Shown here: positions 5,735-12,044 of the stretch, in pieces
How positions within the stretch are numbered: position 1 is the stretch's first letter
Layout: each line of letters starts with the position of its first letter
DNA from: Acidobacteriaceae bacterium
GTDB lineage: Bacteria > Acidobacteriota > Terriglobia > Terriglobales > Acidobacteriaceae
Direction of reading: 5' to 3'
Assembly: GCA_003133425.1 (NCBI GenBank)
Contig: PKXI01000185.1
Location: forward strand, 1-12,044
DNA length: 12,044 nt
The notes under the pieces: generated by a model
Seen by the model: the letters and a program-made list of their open reading frames with translations, nothing else
Told to the model about the DNA's origin: nothing
Databases searched by the model: none
Made by a program: the position numbers and the translations under genes

Positions 5735-6041
5735 TAACTCCTGGCCATTTTCAAGGGTTGTGGCGCATTCCAGCAGGCCGGCTATTCGCCAGCGAAGACG
5801 CTCAATCGCGGTCCCACGACTTTCGCAGGGCTCTGGAGGGCCTGAGAATCACCTCCACGCCAGCGTCCCTTATATTCGCGGAGAGGATGAGAAAGTAAAC
5901 ATGAGTGTCACCCGGCATGTCCCCTCCCGCCGTCCAACAGGTATAAAAGAGTGTAGGCGGGTGTATTCACCTGAGCCGTAACAGGGCGGGGGAGAGCCTG
6001 CCCTGTGCGGAACCAAACAGTTTTATCAACCGGCGAGGACT
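5735..6041 (+). other. intergenic region upstream of the LarA-like gene
   Basis: About 300 bases with no supported gene. A TATAAA sequence occurs at 5942-5947 but no matching -35 element is evident. A small GGTG-TATT-CACC hairpin (5960-5971) precedes the strong hairpin at 5981-6006. No rho-independent terminator with a T-run is seen after the PAP2-type gene. Confidence 0.5.
5981..6006 (+). promoter_or_regulatory. strong 10-bp hairpin in the presumed leader of the LarA-like gene
   Basis: ACAGGGCGGG (5981-5990) pairs with CCTGCCCTGT (5997-6006) with one G-U pair and a GGAGAG loop. It ends 35 bases before the ATG at 6042. There is no T-run after it, so it is not a classical terminator. A leader structure, transcript stabiliser or protein-binding site is possible. 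Confidence 0.45.
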
Positions 6042-7319
6042 ATGAACAACTTCATTCCCCGAATGATCGAAGTACGGCAGAGTTATCCACCTTCACGGCA
6101 GTTGGATTTTCCTGGCCTGCTCGCGCGGCAGTTTGCCGACACGGGCGTTGCCGGGAAGATTCGGCCGGGCATGACGATTGCTGTGGGCGTTGGCAGCCGC
6201 GGCATCAGCAATCTGAAAGAGATTGTGAAGGCGACCATTGATCTGCTCAAGAGCGCCGGCGCAAAGCCGTTCGTCGTGCCCGCCATGGGCAGCCACGGCG
6301 GCGCCACTGCCGAAGGGCAAACGAAAGTGCTTGCCGAGTTCGGCATCACTTCGAATTACCTCGGCGTCCCCATCCAGGCCAGCATGGAAGCGCGCAGCAT
6401 CGGCACCGTTCTCAACGGACAGGAAGTCTTGTTCAGCGTTCCCGCCCTCGCGGCAGACGCTGTTATTCCCATCAACCGCGTCAAGCCGCACACCGATTTT
6501 CGCGGCCCTCTGGGCAGCGGAGTTCTCAAGATGCTGACCATCGGATTCGGCAAGCAGGCTGGCGCCAACAGCGCGCACCGGGCCGTCGTTCGCCTGGGGC
6601 ACGAGACCGTCGTCCGCGAATTCTCCAGGCTGATCCTCTCCACCGTTCCTGTCCTCTGCGGCATTGCAATCGTTGAAGATCAGCGCCACCAAACTGCCGA
6701 GATTGCGGTGCTACGTCCTGACGGTATGGTCAGCGCGGAGGAGACGCTGCTTGAAAAGGCGCGGCAGCTCATGCCTCGCCTGCCTCTCGATGAGATTGAC
6801 CTGTTGATCATCGATGAGATTGGAAAAGAGATCAGTGGCGCTGGCATGGATCCCAACGTAACCGGCCGCGATGGTTCCGGCTATTCAGATTCGCTGATGG
6901 CCAAAAGCGGCTGGGCGCCACCTAACGTTTTCCGCATCCTGGTTCGCGATCTCAGCGTTGCAACCAATGGCAATGGGATCGGCATCGGCATTGCCGACTT
7001 CGCCACCGCCCGCGCAGTCAAAGCGCTCGATCTCCGCTACACCTATATGAACGCGCTCACGGCCATCAAGCTGCTCTCGTCAAAGATTCCCATCCACTTC
7101 GACTCCGATCGCGAAGCAATTCAGCAGGGCCTGAAAACGCTCCCCACCGAGCACCCAGAGTCGCTGCGTGTGATGCGCATAGCCAACACGCTCAGTCTCG
7201 AGCGCCTGCTTGTCTCGGAAAGCTGCATCAAACTCCTCGAAGGACGCCCCGGCATCTCCTTCACCGGAACTCCGCAGCCCATGCAGTTCGATAAAGACGG
7301 CAACTTGTCACGCCTCTAA
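6042..7319 (+). CDS. LarA-like protein (lactate racemase N-terminal domain, DUF2088 family)
   Basis: A 425-aa soluble protein. Residues 40-100 hold the Rossmann-like start of the Lar_N fold: GMTIAVGVGSRGI, a helix, then PFVVPAMGSHGGAT with H85 in the position of the G-T-H motif of LarA. Residues 145-180 (NRVKPHTDF...GSGVLKMLTIGFGKQ) match the second histidine/lysine region; H150 and K163 are candidates for the LarA His and Lys that hold or act beside the nickel-pincer cofactor. LarA itself racemises lactate. Many homologues act on other 2-hydroxyacids or sugar acids, so substrate and nickel dependence are open. No larB, larC or larE is in the window. GAGG lies three bases before the ATG, closer than ideal. 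The gene is convergent with the sulfur cluster, ending 43 bases from it, and is probably transcribed alone. A TCCGCGCGGA palindrome (7339-7348) lies in that gap. Confidence 0.75.
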   Translation: MNNFIPRMIEVRQSYPPSRQLDFPGLLARQFADTGVAGKIRPGMTIAVGVGSRGISNLKEIVKATIDLLKSAGAKPFVVPAMGSHGGATAEGQTKVLAEFGITSNYLGVPIQASMEARSIGTVLNGQEVLFSVPALAADAVIPINRVKPHTDFRGPLGSGVLKMLTIGFGKQAGANSAHRAVVRLGHETVVREFSRLILSTVPVLCGIAIVEDQRHQTAEIAVLRPDGMVSAEETLLEKARQLMPRLPLDEIDLLIIDEIGKEISGAGMDPNVTGRDGSGYSDSLMAKSGWAPPNVFRILVRDLSVATNGNGIGIGIADFATARAVKALDLRYTYMNALTAIKLLSSKIPIHFDSDREAIQQGLKTLPTEHPESLRVMRIANTLSLERLLVSESCIKLLEGRPGISFTGTPQPMQFDKDGNLSRL

Positions 7320-7362
7320 TAGGCTCGACGTTCCTGACTCCGCGCGGATGAGCCCGGGGCGT

Positions 7363-8574
7363 TCACACGGACCGGCTCCGCGTCCAAGCCATCACATTCG
7401 CGGGCGCACGCTCGTTCTTCAGTTCATTGGCCATGAATCGCATGTATGGATCAATGTGATGAAAAAAGTGCTTGTATCCCGCGCATAGATAATTAAGCCC
7501 CGCCTCGCCTGAGGGTGTCTTCAGAAAGCGGTGCTTGGGACACTCGCCATTGCAAGCAAACCGCACATCGCATTCAATGCAGTACTTGGGCAGCGAGTCT
7601 TCCTTGGCTTTGCCAAAGCGCACCTGTTTCGGCAGACCGGCCAAGCCAGCCAGCGGGCGCTCCAGTATGTTGCCCAGCTTGTTGTCTGGGTAGACGAAGT
7701 GGTCGCAGGAATAGAGGTCGCCGTTATGCTCCATCACTAGCGCCGACCCGCACGTCTTCGCAAAAACGCACAGGCTCTGGTCCATCCCCATCCATGACTC
7801 CAGGGCAACATCGAACAGATTCACAAAAATGCGCGCTACATCTGAGCGCACCCATTCGTCGAAGATCGTCTGCAGAAAAATTCCATACTGCAACGGCTCT
7901 ACCGACCACTCGGACACAGTGGTCTGGGTCGGCGCGTAAGGCTTCAGCAGGCGCAGCCCGCTTTTATCCGGCTCGGCAGCAATCTCCTCCACAATCGGAA
8001 TGAACTGCAAATATTTGCTGCCAATGGATTTCAAAAACTTATAGATTTCGAGTGGCTTGTACGCGGTCTTGCGGTTCACGACGGTGAGTGTGTTGAACTC
8101 CACCTTGTGCCGCTTCAGAACATCAAGCCCGCGCATCACCTTGGCATGCGTCGGCTGGCCGCCCTTGTCCACGCGGTAGGCATCGTGAATCTCCGCGGGT
8201 CCGTCGATGGAGATGCCGATGAGAAAGCTGTTCCGCGCCAGGAACTCGCCCCACTCGTCGTCGAGCAGCGTGCCGTTGGTCTGGAATGCGTTCTCGATTC
8301 GTTTGTTGCCGCAGTACTTTGCCTGCAGTTGAATCACGCGCTCAAAGAACGGCACTCCCAGCAGCGTTGGCTCGCCGCCCTGCCACGCAAATGAAACCGT
8401 GGGCGAAGATTGCGACAGAATATACTGGCGGATGTAGGACTCAAGCACATCATCCGTCATCTTGAAGTTTTTCTTATCGCCGTACAGATTCTCTTTTTCG
8501 AGGTAATAGCAATAGGTGCAATCGAGATTGCAGATGGGCCCCATGGGCTTCGTCATGATCTGGAAATTTGCCAT
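7363..8574 (-). CDS. anaerobic sulfatase-maturating enzyme (radical SAM/SPASM)
   Basis: A 403-aa radical SAM enzyme. C15, C19 and C22 (CNLDCTYC) bind the SAM-cleaving [4Fe-4S] cluster, followed by WQGGEPT (65-70 region), QTNGTLL and SIDGP. The C-terminal SPASM region keeps the full set of cysteines for two auxiliary clusters: C269, C275, C290, C332, C335, C341, C345 and C364. D291 directly follows C290, at the position of the proposed catalytic base of the characterised clostridial enzyme. Members oxidise an active-site Cys or Ser of type I sulfatases to formylglycine in the cytoplasm. ATG 8574 is preferred since homologues begin just before the cluster motif; the frame continues upstream to a TTG at 8646. 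The only ribosome-binding-like sequence (GGAAGGA, about 12 bases upstream) lies in a small hairpin. It is the last gene of the cysDNH-tauE run. No sulfatase is present in the window. Confidence 0.88.
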   Translation of the reverse strand: MANFQIMTKPMGPICNLDCTYCYYLEKENLYGDKKNFKMTDDVLESYIRQYILSQSSPTVSFAWQGGEPTLLGVPFFERVIQLQAKYCGNKRIENAFQTNGTLLDDEWGEFLARNSFLIGISIDGPAEIHDAYRVDKGGQPTHAKVMRGLDVLKRHKVEFNTLTVVNRKTAYKPLEIYKFLKSIGSKYLQFIPIVEEIAAEPDKSGLRLLKPYAPTQTTVSEWSVEPLQYGIFLQTIFDEWVRSDVARIFVNLFDVALESWMGMDQSLCVFAKTCGSALVMEHNGDLYSCDHFVYPDNKLGNILERPLAGLAGLPKQVRFGKAKEDSLPKYCIECDVRFACNGECPKHRFLKTPSGEAGLNYLCAGYKHFFHHIDPYMRFMANELKNERAPANVMAWTRSRSV

Positions 8575-8579
8575 TGCAG

Positions 8580-8593
8580 GGAAGCGTCCTTCC
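8580..8593 (-). promoter_or_regulatory. small hairpin covering the ribosome-binding-like site of the maturase gene
   Basis: On the minus strand GGAAG (8593-8589) pairs with CTTCC (8584-8580) around a four-base loop, just upstream of the ATG at 8574. The stem includes the only purine-rich ribosome-binding candidate, so it could lower or control translation. Five base pairs is short and the claim is tentative. Confidence 0.3.
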
Positions 8594-8638
8594 AAGACAT
8601 TGTACGCCGCGGCAGATTGGATTTGAGCGGCATTGCAA

Positions 8639-8660
8639 GCGGGCAAGCAGCCCCGCCCGC
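8639..8660 (-). promoter_or_regulatory. GC-rich intercistronic hairpin between the permease and maturase genes
   Basis: GCGGGC and GCCCGC form a six-pair all-GC stem with a ten-base loop, ten bases beyond the permease stop codon. No T-run follows on the minus strand, so it is at most a weak or factor-assisted terminator. It may reduce read-through into the maturase gene or protect the upstream message. Confidence 0.35.
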
Positions 8661-8670
8661 AGTGAGCACT

Positions 8671-9438
8671 CTAGCGTGTCGCCGCCCAGACATGATAGCT
8701 GTTGAAGATAAACTGCCCACCCAGAATCAGCAGCCAGGTCCAAAGAGCAAAGCGCAAAGGCCTGCGCGGGATGCGGGTGCTGAGCATCGTTCCCGAGATG
8801 GCTCCGAAGATGCCGCCGGCAATAAGCTCCATCAGCAACTGCGGATTTGTGGCGTGCGAAAACCAATGCGCACCGCTGCCAATAAGCGACAGAAGGAAAC
8901 CAAAAACAATGTCGGTGCCGACAATCTGCGCCGGCGCCAGCGGCGTGAGGCTGAGTAGCGCGGCGCTGCCCAGCGCGCCCGCCCCGGCGGACGAAAAACC
9001 AACCTCGGCGCCAACCGGAAACATGAGCCAAGAGAGCAGCGGACTGCGATCACGCGTACCCCGATTTTCCTTTGTTGGACGCAAGGAGAAGGCGAGTTGC
9101 CAGCTTGCCGTGCTCACCAGAATTGCGCCAAGTATTGCGTTGAGCAGATTCTGCGACCCGGCGCCGATCAGATGCCGCAGGAGCAGCGACCCCACGAGAA
9201 CGCCCGGCGCTCCGCCCAGCAGCATGAAGCCAAGTGTGCGCCACGCAACATTGCGGCGCAGAATTTGCGACGGTACCAGGATCAACTTAATGGCCGCGGA
9301 AAACATCAGCCCGATTCCAACCGCGACCGGTGCAGGGACTTTGAGAAACAGCACCAGGATGGGCACCGTAATGGTGCCCGCGCCCACGCCTGTAAGCGCG
9401 ATAAACAGCGCGATGATGAACCCGATGACGTACTGCAT
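8671..9438 (-). CDS. TauE/SafE family permease
   Basis: A 255-aa membrane protein with about eight hydrophobic helices in two halves. The halves carry the internal pseudo-repeat of the family: TGVGAGTITVPIL (16-28) and GFSSAGAGALGSAALL (147-162), each followed by long helices. TauE/SafE proteins export or import sulfite, sulfoacetate, sulfate, thiosulfate or other sulfur anions across the inner membrane. The ATG at 9438 has AGGGG about seven bases upstream. The gene starts 43 bases after cysH and precedes the sulfatase maturase. In this setting a role in uptake of sulfate or another sulfur anion, or efflux of excess sulfite made by CysH, is likely; the sequence alone cannot give direction or substrate. 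No other sulfate transporter is in the window. Confidence 0.88.
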   Translation of the reverse strand: MQYVIGFIIALFIALTGVGAGTITVPILVLFLKVPAPVAVGIGLMFSAAIKLILVPSQILRRNVAWRTLGFMLLGGAPGVLVGSLLLRHLIGAGSQNLLNAILGAILVSTASWQLAFSLRPTKENRGTRDRSPLLSWLMFPVGAEVGFSSAGAGALGSAALLSLTPLAPAQIVGTDIVFGFLLSLIGSGAHWFSHATNPQLLMELIAGGIFGAISGTMLSTRIPRRPLRFALWTWLLILGGQFIFNSYHVWAATR

Positions 9439-9481
9439 TCCCTTGCCCCTGTCTTTCTGCTTCTGTTCCCTTGCTCAGACT

Positions 9482-10183
9482 TTACCGCGCCGGCGCAGCT
9501 TGAATATGAATTCCGCACTCCACCTTGTGGCCCGCCCAGCGGCCCGACCGCGGATCGTTGGGATCGAGCGGAAGAGACGTGCAGGGTTCGCAGCCGATGG
9601 AGGTGTAACCGCGCTCGTAGAGTGGCAGCAGCGGAATCGAGAGCTGCTCGCACGCGTACCACACATCGCGCGTAGTCCACTCGGCAAGAGGCGCCAGCTT
9701 GAGCACCTGCTTGCCGCCCGGAAGCGAAAACATCGCCGACTCCTCAAGCGCGGCACGGCTCCTTGCCTGCTCCCTGCGCAGGCCGGTGAGCCACACTCGA
9801 TAGTTGGCAACAGCCTTGAACAACGGCTCCACCTTGCGCAGTCCGCAGCAACGGTCGGGCGCGGACTGATAAAGCAGTCCGAACTCCGCCTCCTGCTCGG
9901 CCACCGTCTTTTCCGGAAGCAGGTTGATCAGGTTCAGGCTCCACTCGCTCGCAATGCGATCCCGATACTCATACGTCTCCTTGAAGTGATAACCAGTATC
10001 GAGAAACAGAATGGGAATCTTCGGATCGAGCGCGATAGCAAGTTTGGTCAGCAGCACGTCTTCAGCCTGTAAACTGCAGGTGAGGCACACGTCCCCTTTG
10101 CCCGTGACTTCCCGCGCAAGCGTCGCGCGCACATGGTCCAGCTTTGCATTCACTTCCGCGTTGATCTCAACCGTGCTCATCAC
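9482..10183 (-). CDS. cysH: iron-sulfur-type CysH, adenylyl-sulfate (APS/PAPS) reductase
   Basis: A 233-aa reductase of assimilatory sulfate reduction that converts APS (or PAPS) to sulfite with thioredoxin as electron donor. Residues 37-48 (SLQAEDVLLTKL) form the nucleotide-binding loop, 61-71 (LDTGYHFKETY) the substrate-binding region, and 222-226 (ECGIH) the catalytic cysteine motif with C223. The pairs C112-C113 and C198/C201 are the CC...CxxC ligands of a [4Fe-4S] cluster, found in APS reductases and in Bacillus-type dual-specificity enzymes and absent from the E. coli PAPS reductase. The start overlaps the cysN stop: GTG (10183) overlaps TGA by four bases and ATG (10180) by one, either of which would give translational coupling; the GCGGGG of the cysN end may serve as ribosome binding site. 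With no separate cysC visible, APS is the likelier substrate. Confidence 0.93.
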   Translation of the reverse strand: MMSTVEINAEVNAKLDHVRATLAREVTGKGDVCLTCSLQAEDVLLTKLAIALDPKIPILFLDTGYHFKETYEYRDRIASEWSLNLINLLPEKTVAEQEAEFGLLYQSAPDRCCGLRKVEPLFKAVANYRVWLTGLRREQARSRAALEESAMFSLPGGKQVLKLAPLAEWTTRDVWYACEQLSIPLLPLYERGYTSIGCEPCTSLPLDPNDPRSGRWAGHKVECGIHIQAAPAR

Positions 10184-11949
10184 AACCCCGCCATTTCAGA
10201 AGAGTCAAAAATCCCTGTGTCGTTCAACAGCCTGTAAACAGCTGCAACGGCCCGCCCAGCGAGCTTTGCACCGCCCGCGTCGTCCGTATCGTTCGCATCG
10301 CCCACGGCGTCTGCGTCGACAATGATCTGCTTGTCCTCGACGCGCGCAATCAGCGTGCGGCTTTCGTTCACATTCACAACCAGCGCCAGCAACCCAGCTT
10401 CGGCCTGCAGCGTAGTTACAATCTCCAGCAGACTGGGATGACGAATAAAAGCATCGTCGTCGGCATCGATGCGAACCGGAACCGAACCGGCCACAAACAG
10501 CGCGCGCTCGATCGCATCAACCAGTTCCTTGGGCCCCTTCAGTTCCAGAACGCCGCCGCGATGTCCCCAGCGCGCTTCTCGTTCACTGGCCGTTAATGGC
10601 CCCCACGTGTCCGCAAGGGCAGGAGCGCCCGCTGCCGTCTGGCTATACACCGCGGTAATCATGGCCGCCGCAACTGTGCCGTTGGTTTCCGCATCGACCA
10701 GGATGAATGCACCGGTGCTGCGGTTCTCGCCGTATACATCGAGCGCGATAGGGCGCAGCAGGTTCAGCGTTACGGCGCCGATGTCGTTCATATGCAGTGT
10801 CCGCGCCGGTTCGCGATTGAGCGTGCCAAGATCGGTGCGGTGACCGATGGAGGTGAGGAACACAGGCACCGTCTGGCTGGTGTGCTTCAGCAGGTAACGG
10901 CGATGCAGCTCGAGCGGGCGCTGATCCATCCACACCAGCGCGGCTTTCATGCTCTTTGTAACCGTCGCCGGTGTTTGCGAAGAAACAATCAGATCGCCGC
11001 GGCTGATGTCGAGTTCGCGATCGAGCACCAGCGTCACCGAAAGCGGAGCGATGGCTTCGGCGAGGTCACCATCCCAGGTGACGATGCGTTCGACCTGCGC
11101 GCTTCTGCCCGACGGCAGCACCGTAATTGCATCGCCTGGACGAATGGTTCCCGATGCAATTTGACCGGCGAAACCGCGGAATGTGTGGTCGGGCCGCAGA
11201 ACGCGCTGCACGGGAAAGCGGAACGGCGCGGTACGCGTGTCCACTGACGTCGGCAGCGACTCAAGCAACTCAAGCAGTGACGGCCCCTCGTACCAATCCA
11301 TCACAGTCGACTTGTGAACGATGTTGTCGCCCTTGAGCGCGCTCACCGGCACAAACACTCGCTCGACAGGGTTGCCGGTATCGGCCGCGATCTGATCGAG
11401 CACTAAGCTGAAATCTGCTTCGATGGCGCGGAAGGCCGCCTCATCGTAGCCGATAAGATCCATCTTGTTGACGGCTACCAGGACGTGGCGCACGCGCAGG
11501 AGCGATGCGATATAAGCATGGCGGCGCGACTGGATGAGAACACCCTTGCTCGCGTCGATCAGCACAACGGCCGCATCGGCCGTCGAGGCGCCAGTGGCCA
11601 TATTGCGCGTGTACTGCTCGTGGCCGGGCGTGTCCGCAATAATGAATTTGCGCCGTGCAGTTGAAAAATAGCGATAGGCAACATCGATGGTGATGCCCTG
11701 CTCGCGCTCGGCGCGAAGTCCGTCTGTGAGCAGCGCAAAATCTATCTGACCCGGCGCTGTAGTTCCCTTCCCCTCAATGGAGCGTACCTGGTCTTCGTAC
11801 ACTGACTGCGTGTCATAAAGCAGGCGGCCGATGAGCGTGGACTTTCCGTCGTCCACACTGCCGGCTGTCGAGAAGCGCAGCAGATCTTTCTCGCGCTCCT
11901 GCTGCAGAAATTCGTCGATAGAAAAAATGGGAGGCGTCAGCGTTGCCAT
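10180..11949 (-). CDS. cysN: sulfate adenylyltransferase GTPase subunit CysN with degenerate APS-kinase-like tail
   Basis: A 589-aa protein that couples GTP hydrolysis to ATP sulfurylase activity of CysD. The GTPase domain has GSVDDGKST (30-38, P-loop), GIT (85-87, switch I), DTPGH (106-110, G3), NKMD (161-164, G4) and SAL (203-205, G5). EF-Tu-like beta-barrel domains follow to about residue 440. Residues 455-589 form an extension that begins EREARWGHRGGVLEL, which matches the opening of the APS kinase domain of CysNC bifunctional proteins. The P-loop that should follow (GLSGSGKST type) is replaced by KGPKELVDAIERALF. The later D-G-D-N element appears as RIDADDD, and an acidic linker (545-560) and a final helix close the protein. 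Kinase activity is therefore not expected. The ATG at 11949 directly abuts the cysD stop; the ribosome binding site would lie within the end of cysD. Confidence 0.93.
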   Translation of the reverse strand: MATLTPPIFSIDEFLQQEREKDLLRFSTAGSVDDGKSTLIGRLLYDTQSVYEDQVRSIEGKGTTAPGQIDFALLTDGLRAEREQGITIDVAYRYFSTARRKFIIADTPGHEQYTRNMATGASTADAAVVLIDASKGVLIQSRRHAYIASLLRVRHVLVAVNKMDLIGYDEAAFRAIEADFSLVLDQIAADTGNPVERVFVPVSALKGDNIVHKSTVMDWYEGPSLLELLESLPTSVDTRTAPFRFPVQRVLRPDHTFRGFAGQIASGTIRPGDAITVLPSGRSAQVERIVTWDGDLAEAIAPLSVTLVLDRELDISRGDLIVSSQTPATVTKSMKAALVWMDQRPLELHRRYLLKHTSQTVPVFLTSIGHRTDLGTLNREPARTLHMNDIGAVTLNLLRPIALDVYGENRSTGAFILVDAETNGTVAAAMITAVYSQTAAGAPALADTWGPLTASEREARWGHRGGVLELKGPKELVDAIERALFVAGSVPVRIDADDDAFIRHPSLLEIVTTLQAEAGLLALVVNVNESRTLIARVEDKQIIVDADAVGDANDTDDAGGAKLAGRAVAAVYRLLNDTGIFDSSEMAGL

Positions 11950-12044
11950 TTAGAAGTATCCCTCCTGCTTCTTGATCTCCATTGAGCCTTCCTGATCGTG
12001 GTCAATGACGCGGTTGGCGCGTTCGGAGGAGCGGAACGAAATCA
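11950..12044 (-). CDS. cysD: sulfate adenylyltransferase small subunit CysD, C-terminal part only
   Basis: The last 31 codons and stop are present; the gene enters from the right edge. The peptide reads [20 protein letters not shown]... and ends QEGYF, the strongly conserved C-terminus of CysD (S-E-R..R.ID.D..GSME.KK..GYF). CysD is the catalytic PAPS-reductase-like subunit that forms APS from ATP and sulfate together with the GTPase CysN. The TAA at 11952 touches the cysN ATG without a gap, indicating a polycistronic message. The promoter and any regulatory leader lie outside the window. Confidence 0.93.
   Translation of the reverse strand, partial: ISFRSSERANRVIDHDQEGSMEIKKQEGYF

Noticed and set aside
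7320..7362. Bidirectional terminator between the convergent LarA-like and maturase genes
   Set aside because: There is a TCCGCGCGGA palindrome and a distant GGCTC/GAGCC pair, but no stable loop geometry and no T-run on either strand.
8702..10072. A 456-codon open frame on the plus strand across the permease and cysH genes
   Set aside because: It runs antisense to two genes with clear family motifs; its translation is rich in Arg, Pro and Ser and shows no domain. It is a by-product of GC-rich codon usage.
1..12044. CRISPR array, insertion sequence or rRNA
   Set aside because: No regularly spaced repeats, no transposase-like reading frame with terminal inverted repeats, and no ribosomal RNA sequence were seen.

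Overview
The window looks like chromosomal DNA of a soil-type bacterium, most likely an acidobacterium (Acidobacteriota, Terriglobia-like). This rests on recall of similar conserved hypothetical proteins in the left part and on the form of the cysDNH cluster; no search was run, so the assignment is moderate. The window divides into an accessory left third (about 1-3740), a gene-poor junction (about 3740-4650) and a right part with ordinary metabolic genes (about 4650-12044). By eye the left third is less GC-rich and its proteins are short and mostly hypothetical. The right part has long, GC-rich genes of known families.

Left region, almost all on the minus strand. Reading in the direction of transcription it begins with a divergent HU/IHF-like DNA-binding protein (start 3737). 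Two small CxxC...CxxC (zinc-ribbon-like) proteins follow, then a 59-codon open frame, a cysteine-rich 218-aa protein and an 84-aa protein. Beyond one plus-strand gene for a single-pass membrane protein (896-1387) lies a tight three-gene minus-strand operon. It holds a minimal polymerase-beta-like nucleotidyltransferase, a 98-aa unknown and the start of an RNase H-fold (DEDD exonuclease-like) protein that runs off the left edge. The content (DNA-binding protein, zinc ribbons, nucleotidyltransferase, nuclease-like protein, no housekeeping genes) suggests a genomic island or phage-derived nucleic-acid-handling module. No integrase, transposase, tRNA or clear attachment site is visible.

Junction. 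About 900 bases without a convincing gene, holding two small direct-repeat clusters. It leads into a membrane PAP2_3-type phosphatase/phosphotransferase gene whose N-terminal coding sequence seems to extend upstream of its only usable start codon.

Right region. A LarA-like (lactate racemase N-terminal domain, DUF2088) protein lies on the plus strand, preceded by a strong 10-bp hairpin. Convergent to it is a minus-strand sulfur cluster in the order cysD (partial), cysN, cysH, a TauE/SafE permease and an anaerobic sulfatase-maturating radical SAM enzyme. CysD/CysN make APS from sulfate and ATP. CysH has the CC...CxxC iron-sulfur signature and reduces APS (or PAPS) to sulfite. TauE/SafE probably moves a sulfur oxyanion or organosulfonate. 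The maturase would activate sulfatases that release sulfate from esters. CysN carries a C-terminal extension that looks like an APS kinase domain that has lost its P-loop. This fits a pathway that reduces APS directly, and it is the most interesting single observation in the window.
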